Positions 4,087-6,875 of a stretch of DNA of 6,875 nt are shown one piece after another. Each line of letters begins with the position of its first letter. Position 1 is the stretch's first letter. The notes under the pieces were generated by a model. It ran no database searches, was not told the DNA's origin, and saw only the letters and a list, made by a program, of their open reading frames with translations. Source of the DNA: an uncultured Amaricoccus sp. (GTDB taxonomy: Bacteria > Pseudomonadota > Alphaproteobacteria > Rhodobacterales > Rhodobacteraceae); the NCBI RefSeq assembly GCF_937858865.1, contig NZ_CALLYO010000408.1, positions 1 through 6,875 on the forward strand. The letters run 5' to 3'. The position numbers were made by a program, and so were the translations under genes.

Positions 4087-5472
4087 TCACGCCGCCTTGG
4101 CGAAGAAGCTCACCCGGTTCCGCCCGGCTTCCTTGGAGCTGTAGAGCGCCGTATCGGCGCGCTTGATGATCGCCTCGGCGTCGAGATCGCTCGCCGTGGC
4201 GATCGCCACCCCGATCGAGACCGTCACCTTCACCTCGCCCCCGCCCGGCAGCGCGACCGGGGCGCCCTCGACCGCCCGGCGGATGCGCTCGGCGGCGTGG
4301 GCGGCGGCGCGCTGGTCGACGTCGGGCATGGCGACGAAGAACTCCTCGCCGCCGAAGCGGGCCACCAGGTCGACGCCGCGGATATTCTCCTGCAACCGCC
4401 GCGAGAACTCGCGCAGCACCGCATCGCCGGCGTCATGCCCGTGGCGGTCGTTGATCGACTTGAACTTGTCGAGGTCGATCATCATCACCGCGAAGACCCC
4501 GTCGGTATCGCGCGCCCGCTCCATCACCCGGTTCATATGCTGGCTCGCATACCGCCGGTTGTAGATCCCGGTCAGCGGATCGGTCACCGCGAGCTTCAGC
4601 CCGTTGCGGAGGTTCGTCCTCAGCCGGTCCGAATAGCGCTTGCGCCGCAGCTGGGAGCGGATGCGCGCGATGAGCTCCGAGACGTCGAAGGGCGACTCGA
4701 TATAGTCCGACGCGCCGAGGTCGAGCCCCTTGGCCGCCGTCTGCACGTCGCCGTTCTCCACCACCAGGATCACCGCCGCCTGCCGCGTCTCCGGCCGCGA
4801 GCGCAGCGCCGAGACGAGGCGGAGCCCGTCGCCCCCCTCGGCCAGCGACTGGTGCACCACGAAACAGTCGGGCAGCTCCATCCGCGCGAGGTTCAGCGCC
4901 TCGCGCTCGGAATGCGTCACGATCGTCGGCACCGCCAGGCGCCGCCGGAGCTGCCCCGCCCAGACGTGCCCGTCGCCGGGGTTCGGCGGCGCGAGCAGGA
5001 TCGCCCCGCTCGCCTCGATCCCCACCTCCGGCTCCGGCACCAGATCGACGATGCCGAGCTCGCGCGAGGTCATGTCGCGCAGCCTGAGCTCGTCGAACAT
5101 CATCTTCATCCGCATCAGGTTCCTGACGCGGGCGAAGAGCGCGAGATCGTTGAAGGGCTTCGAGAGAAAGTCGTCCGCCCCGGCCTCGAGCCCGCGGATC
5201 CGCTCCTCGGGCGTGTCGAGCGCGGTCACCATGATGACCGGGATGTGCGCGGTCTCCGAGCTCGCCTTCAGCGCCTCGCAGACGGCGAAGCCGTCCATGT
5301 CGGGCATCATCACGTCGAGCATCACCATGTCGGGCTGCTCGCGCCGCGCCATCTCGAGCGCCTGGGTGCCGTTCTCGGCGACGACGACGTCGTAGTAGGC
5401 CGACGACAGCTTGGCGCGCAGGAGGAGTCGGTTGGTGGCGACGTCGTCCACAACCAGCACTCGACCCGACAT
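4087..5472 (-). CDS. pleD: Response regulator diguanylate cyclase PleD (REC-REC-GGDEF)
   Basis: PleD makes the second messenger cyclic di-GMP from two GTP when phosphorylated, linking cell-cycle kinases to motility and development. This 461-residue copy has the full architecture. REC1 (about 3-122) carries acidic residues D9/D10, phosphoacceptor D53 (MLDVMMPDMDG), T83 and K105. REC2 (about 154-275) is degenerate, with H207 where the Asp should be and S260 for the usual Lys, matching the known adaptor role. GGDEF (about 293-459) has metal-binding D333, N341, D350, the active-site GGEEF (374-378) and the inhibitory-site RxxD (R365, D368) five residues earlier. It therefore looks active and product-inhibited. 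ATG 5472-5470 has AAGGGAGA 8 nt upstream. Longer frames would run into the divergent DUF3572 gene. No divK is seen beside it in this window. Confidence 0.96.
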   Translation of the reverse strand: MSGRVLVVDDVATNRLLLRAKLSSAYYDVVVAENGTQALEMARREQPDMVMLDVMMPDMDGFAVCEALKASSETAHIPVIMVTALDTPEERIRGLEAGADDFLSKPFNDLALFARVRNLMRMKMMFDELRLRDMTSRELGIVDLVPEPEVGIEASGAILLAPPNPGDGHVWAGQLRRRLAVPTIVTHSEREALNLARMELPDCFVVHQSLAEGGDGLRLVSALRSRPETRQAAVILVVENGDVQTAAKGLDLGASDYIESPFDVSELIARIRSQLRRKRYSDRLRTNLRNGLKLAVTDPLTGIYNRRYASQHMNRVMERARDTDGVFAVMMIDLDKFKSINDRHGHDAGDAVLREFSRRLQENIRGVDLVARFGGEEFFVAMPDVDQRAAAHAAERIRRAVEGAPVALPGGGEVKVTVSIGVAIATASDLDAEAIIKRADTALYSSKEAGRNRVSFFAKAA

Positions 5473-5568
5473 CCGGCAAATCTCCCTTTGGAGTGTTCTT
5501 TGCGGCCTGCTAAACCTCGCCGCGACCTTAGGCCGGATTGTGTTAACGAATGGTTTCGGAGCCGCCCC
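5473..5568. promoter_or_regulatory. Divergent promoter region of pleD and DUF3572
   Basis: These 96 bp separate two divergent genes, so promoters for both must lie here or just inside the genes. I could not find a convincing -35/-10 pair for either strand. The sequence GTTAACGAAT (5542-5551) also occurs at 179-188. TTAAC-type sites are bound by the cell-cycle regulator CtrA in alphaproteobacteria, so this could be a CtrA half-site, but a single match is weak evidence. Confidence 0.4.
5558..5561 (+). promoter_or_regulatory. Ribosome-binding site supporting the TTG start of DUF3572
   Basis: GGAG lies 7 nt before TTG 5569, and no ATG or GTG start gives a family-length product. An upstream in-frame GTT is not a start codon. 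The spacing and the protein length together support TTG. Confidence 0.55.
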
Positions 5569-5847
5569 TTGACCCCTGAGCAAGCCGCCGCGATCGGCCA
5601 GGACGCGCTCATCTGGCTCGCCGGCCGGCCGGAGGCGCTCGCCGCCTTCCTCGCCCAGAGCGGCCTTGCGCCCGATGATCTGCGCCCCCGCGCGGCCGAC
5701 CCGGAATTCCTTGGTTTCGTTCTTGAATTCCTCACGACCGCGGACCAGATGATCCTCGACTTCGCCGCCGAGGCGGGCCTCGACCCGGCCACGCCGATGC
5801 GGGCACGCGCCGCGCTGCCGGGCGGGGCGGAGCACAACTGGACGTGA
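5569..5847 (+). CDS. DUF3572 family protein
   Basis: This is a 92-residue, acidic, probably cytoplasmic helical protein beginning MTPEQAAAIGQDALIWLAGR. It matches the DUF3572 family of short alphaproteobacterial proteins in length and in the pattern ALxWLA...FLGxxG...P...D..FLxxVLDFL..D.....FA. No catalytic motif is visible and the function of the family is unknown. The TTG start is chosen because GGAG sits 7 nt upstream and the product then has the family length. The gene is divergent from pleD, an arrangement I recall from other alphaproteobacteria where it sits beside divK-pleD. The downstream HAD gene starts 20 nt after its stop (or overlaps it if an upstream GTG is used), so the two are probably co-transcribed. 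Confidence 0.85.
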   Translation: MTPEQAAAIGQDALIWLAGRPEALAAFLAQSGLAPDDLRPRAADPEFLGFVLEFLTTADQMILDFAAEAGLDPATPMRARAALPGGAEHNWT

Positions 5848-5867
5848 TCGGGCCGGCCCGAGGGGAG

Positions 5868-6596
5868 ATGCACGACGTGAAGGACCGGATCCGCGGGCTC
5901 GTCTTCGACAAGGACGGCACCCTCTTCGACTTCCACGCCACCTGGTCGGTCTGGTGCGACGGCTTCATCCGCGACCTCTGCGGCCCCGACCCCGCCCGAA
6001 CCCTCCGCCTCGCCCGCCGCCTCGACTTCGACCTCGACGCCCGCCGCTTCGAGCCGACGAGCCCGATGATCGCCGGCACCATGGAGGTCATCATCGAGGC
6101 CGTGCGCGAAGTCCTCCCCGAGCGCGAGGAGAACGCGCTCCGCCACCTGATCGTCACCACCGCCGCCGCCGCCCGCCAGATCGAGGTCACCCCGCTCGTC
6201 CCGCTCGTCGACCGGCTCGTCGCCGCCGGCATGACCCTCGGCATCGCCACCAACGACAACGAGGTCCCGGCCCGCGCGCACCTCGAGCGCGCCGGCATCC
6301 TCGACCGCTTCGCCTTCGTCGCCGGCTACGACAGCGGCCACGGCGCCAAGCCGACGCCCGGCCAGCTCCTCGCCTTCTGCGCCCTCACCGACATCCCGCC
6401 CGGCGAATGCGCGATGATCGGCGACAGCACCCACGACCTCGACAGCGGCCGCGCCGCCGGGATGACCACCATCGGCGTCCTGACCGGCCTCGCCAGCCGC
6501 GCCGACCTCGCGCCGCACGCCGACGTCATCCTCGACGACATCGCCGCGCTCCCCCGCTGGCTCGGCCTCCCCGAGGAGGCGCTGCCCCAGGCCTGA
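5868..6596 (+). CDS. HAD-superfamily hydrolase, phosphoglycolate phosphatase-like
   Basis: HAD phosphatases remove phosphate from small molecules through an aspartyl-phosphate intermediate. All four motifs are present in this 242-residue protein. Motif I is DKDGT (14-18, nucleophile D14, acid/base D16), motif II is T128 in IATND, motif III is K161 in GAKPTPG, and motif IV is GDSTHD (185-190, D186 and D190). A helical cap lies between motifs I and II (about 25-105). This fits Gph-like or pyrophosphatase-like members, but the substrate is undetermined. The start is uncertain. ATG 5868 (used here) has GAGG 4 nt upstream. GTG 5877 has GGGGAG 9 nt upstream and would also suit the family. GTG 5844 would overlap the DUF3572 stop. 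It forms a likely operon with DUF3572 and the NTF2-like gene 14 nt downstream. Confidence 0.9.
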   Translation: MHDVKDRIRGLVFDKDGTLFDFHATWSVWCDGFIRDLCGPDPARTLRLARRLDFDLDARRFEPTSPMIAGTMEVIIEAVREVLPEREENALRHLIVTTAAAARQIEVTPLVPLVDRLVAAGMTLGIATNDNEVPARAHLERAGILDRFAFVAGYDSGHGAKPTPGQLLAFCALTDIPPGECAMIGDSTHDLDSGRAAGMTTIGVLTGLASRADLAPHADVILDDIAALPRWLGLPEEALPQA

Positions 6597-6610
6597 CACA
6601 GGAGGCTCCC

Positions 6611-6875
6611 ATGGACATCCGATCGACCCTGACCGAGCTCTGCGCCGCCTTCAACGCCCACGACCTCGACCGCATCATGGCCTTCTTCGCCGACGACTGC
6701 GTGCTCGAGATGCCGCGCGGCAGCCACCCCTGGGGCGCCCGCCACGCGGGCAAGGCGGCGGTCCGCACCGCGCTCGCCGGCCGCTTCGCCGGCCTGCCCG
6801 ACGTCCACTACGGCGACACGGCGCATTTCGTCGACGAGGCCGCCGGCACCGGCATCTCGAAATGGACCCTGACCG
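6611..6875 (+). CDS. NTF2/SnoaL-like family protein, partial at the window end
   Basis: The first 88 codons are present and the gene runs off the window. The start ATG 6611 has an excellent AGGAGG (6600-6605) 5 nt upstream. The N-terminus MDIRSTLTELCAAFNAHDLD, the FFADDCVLEMPRGSHPWG segment and GKAAVRTALAGRFAGLPDV are typical of the cone-shaped NTF2-like alpha+beta fold (SnoaL-like). This fold serves as a small-molecule pocket or enzyme and has very varied substrates. No signal peptide is present, so it should be cytoplasmic. It follows the HAD gene by 14 nt in the same direction, so it is likely in the same operon. Function beyond the fold cannot be assigned. Confidence 0.88.
   Translation, partial: MDIRSTLTELCAAFNAHDLDRIMAFFADDCVLEMPRGSHPWGARHAGKAAVRTALAGRFAGLPDVHYGDTAHFVDEAAGTGISKWTLT

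Noticed and set aside
4297..5568. Long + strand open frame running antisense through pleD into DUF3572
   Set aside because: It is a shadow of pleD in GC-rich DNA: its protein is Arg/His/Pro-rich low complexity. Only its last 92 codons, the DUF3572 part, are a recognisable protein.
5473..5835. N-terminal extension of pleD to an upstream ATG at 5835
   Set aside because: The extra 121 residues are antisense to DUF3572 and resemble no domain. MSGRVLVVDD with a good ribosome-binding site is the normal PleD start.
1..6875. tRNA, rRNA, CRISPR array, insertion sequence or attachment site
   Set aside because: I looked for cloverleaf ends, regular spaced repeats, transposase motifs and terminal inverted repeats and found none.

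Overview
The window is very GC-rich (about 70% by eye). Its gene content (C-minus L33, PleD, DUF3572, DUF983, a Gph-like HAD phosphatase) points to an alphaproteobacterium, most likely Rhodobacterales (Rhodobacteraceae in the broad sense). It is chromosomal and looks mostly like core genome. I saw no insertion sequence, tRNA, rRNA, CRISPR array or plasmid function.

Layout. Positions 1-89 hold the hydrophobic C-terminus of a membrane protein on the + strand. A gene-free convergent stretch (90-293) follows, with two hairpins, an AT-rich patch, a 12-bp palindrome and three GANTC sites within 37 bp. On the minus strand lie rpmG (294-461, with a recognisable sigma-70-type promoter at 531-558), a NUDIX hydrolase (562-1245, TTG start) and a DUF983 membrane protein (1229-1642). 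The last two overlap by 17 nt.

Divergent from these is a four-gene + strand block. It encodes a secreted EF-hand protein with a His/Gly tail (1788-2426), an ECF-type sigma factor (2516-3112), a small single-pass membrane protein that is a likely anti-sigma factor (3132-3512), and a membrane-anchored periplasmic CnrX/Spy-like heavy-metal-resistance-domain protein (3515-3979). The order sigma, small membrane protein, periplasmic sensor resembles the cnr/ncc type of envelope-signalling operon. A perfect 13-bp GC-only hairpin with a short T-rich tail separates the EF-hand gene from the sigma gene. It both argues for a terminator or attenuator and decides against the longer sigma-factor start.

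Convergent to the block is pleD (4087-5472, minus), a REC-REC-GGDEF diguanylate cyclase with intact phosphoacceptor, GGEEF and I-site. Divergent from pleD is a tight + strand run of DUF3572 (5569-5847, TTG start), a HAD-superfamily hydrolase (5868-6596) and an NTF2/SnoaL-like protein cut by the window end (6611-6875).

The most interesting part is the EF-hand, ECF sigma, membrane protein and periplasmic sensor cassette, which looks like an envelope calcium, metal or stress circuit. It sits inside a neighbourhood (pleD, DUF983, NUDIX, rpmG) that, from memory, is often clustered in alphaproteobacteria. The function of the circuit is inference. Its inputs and targets cannot be read from this window.
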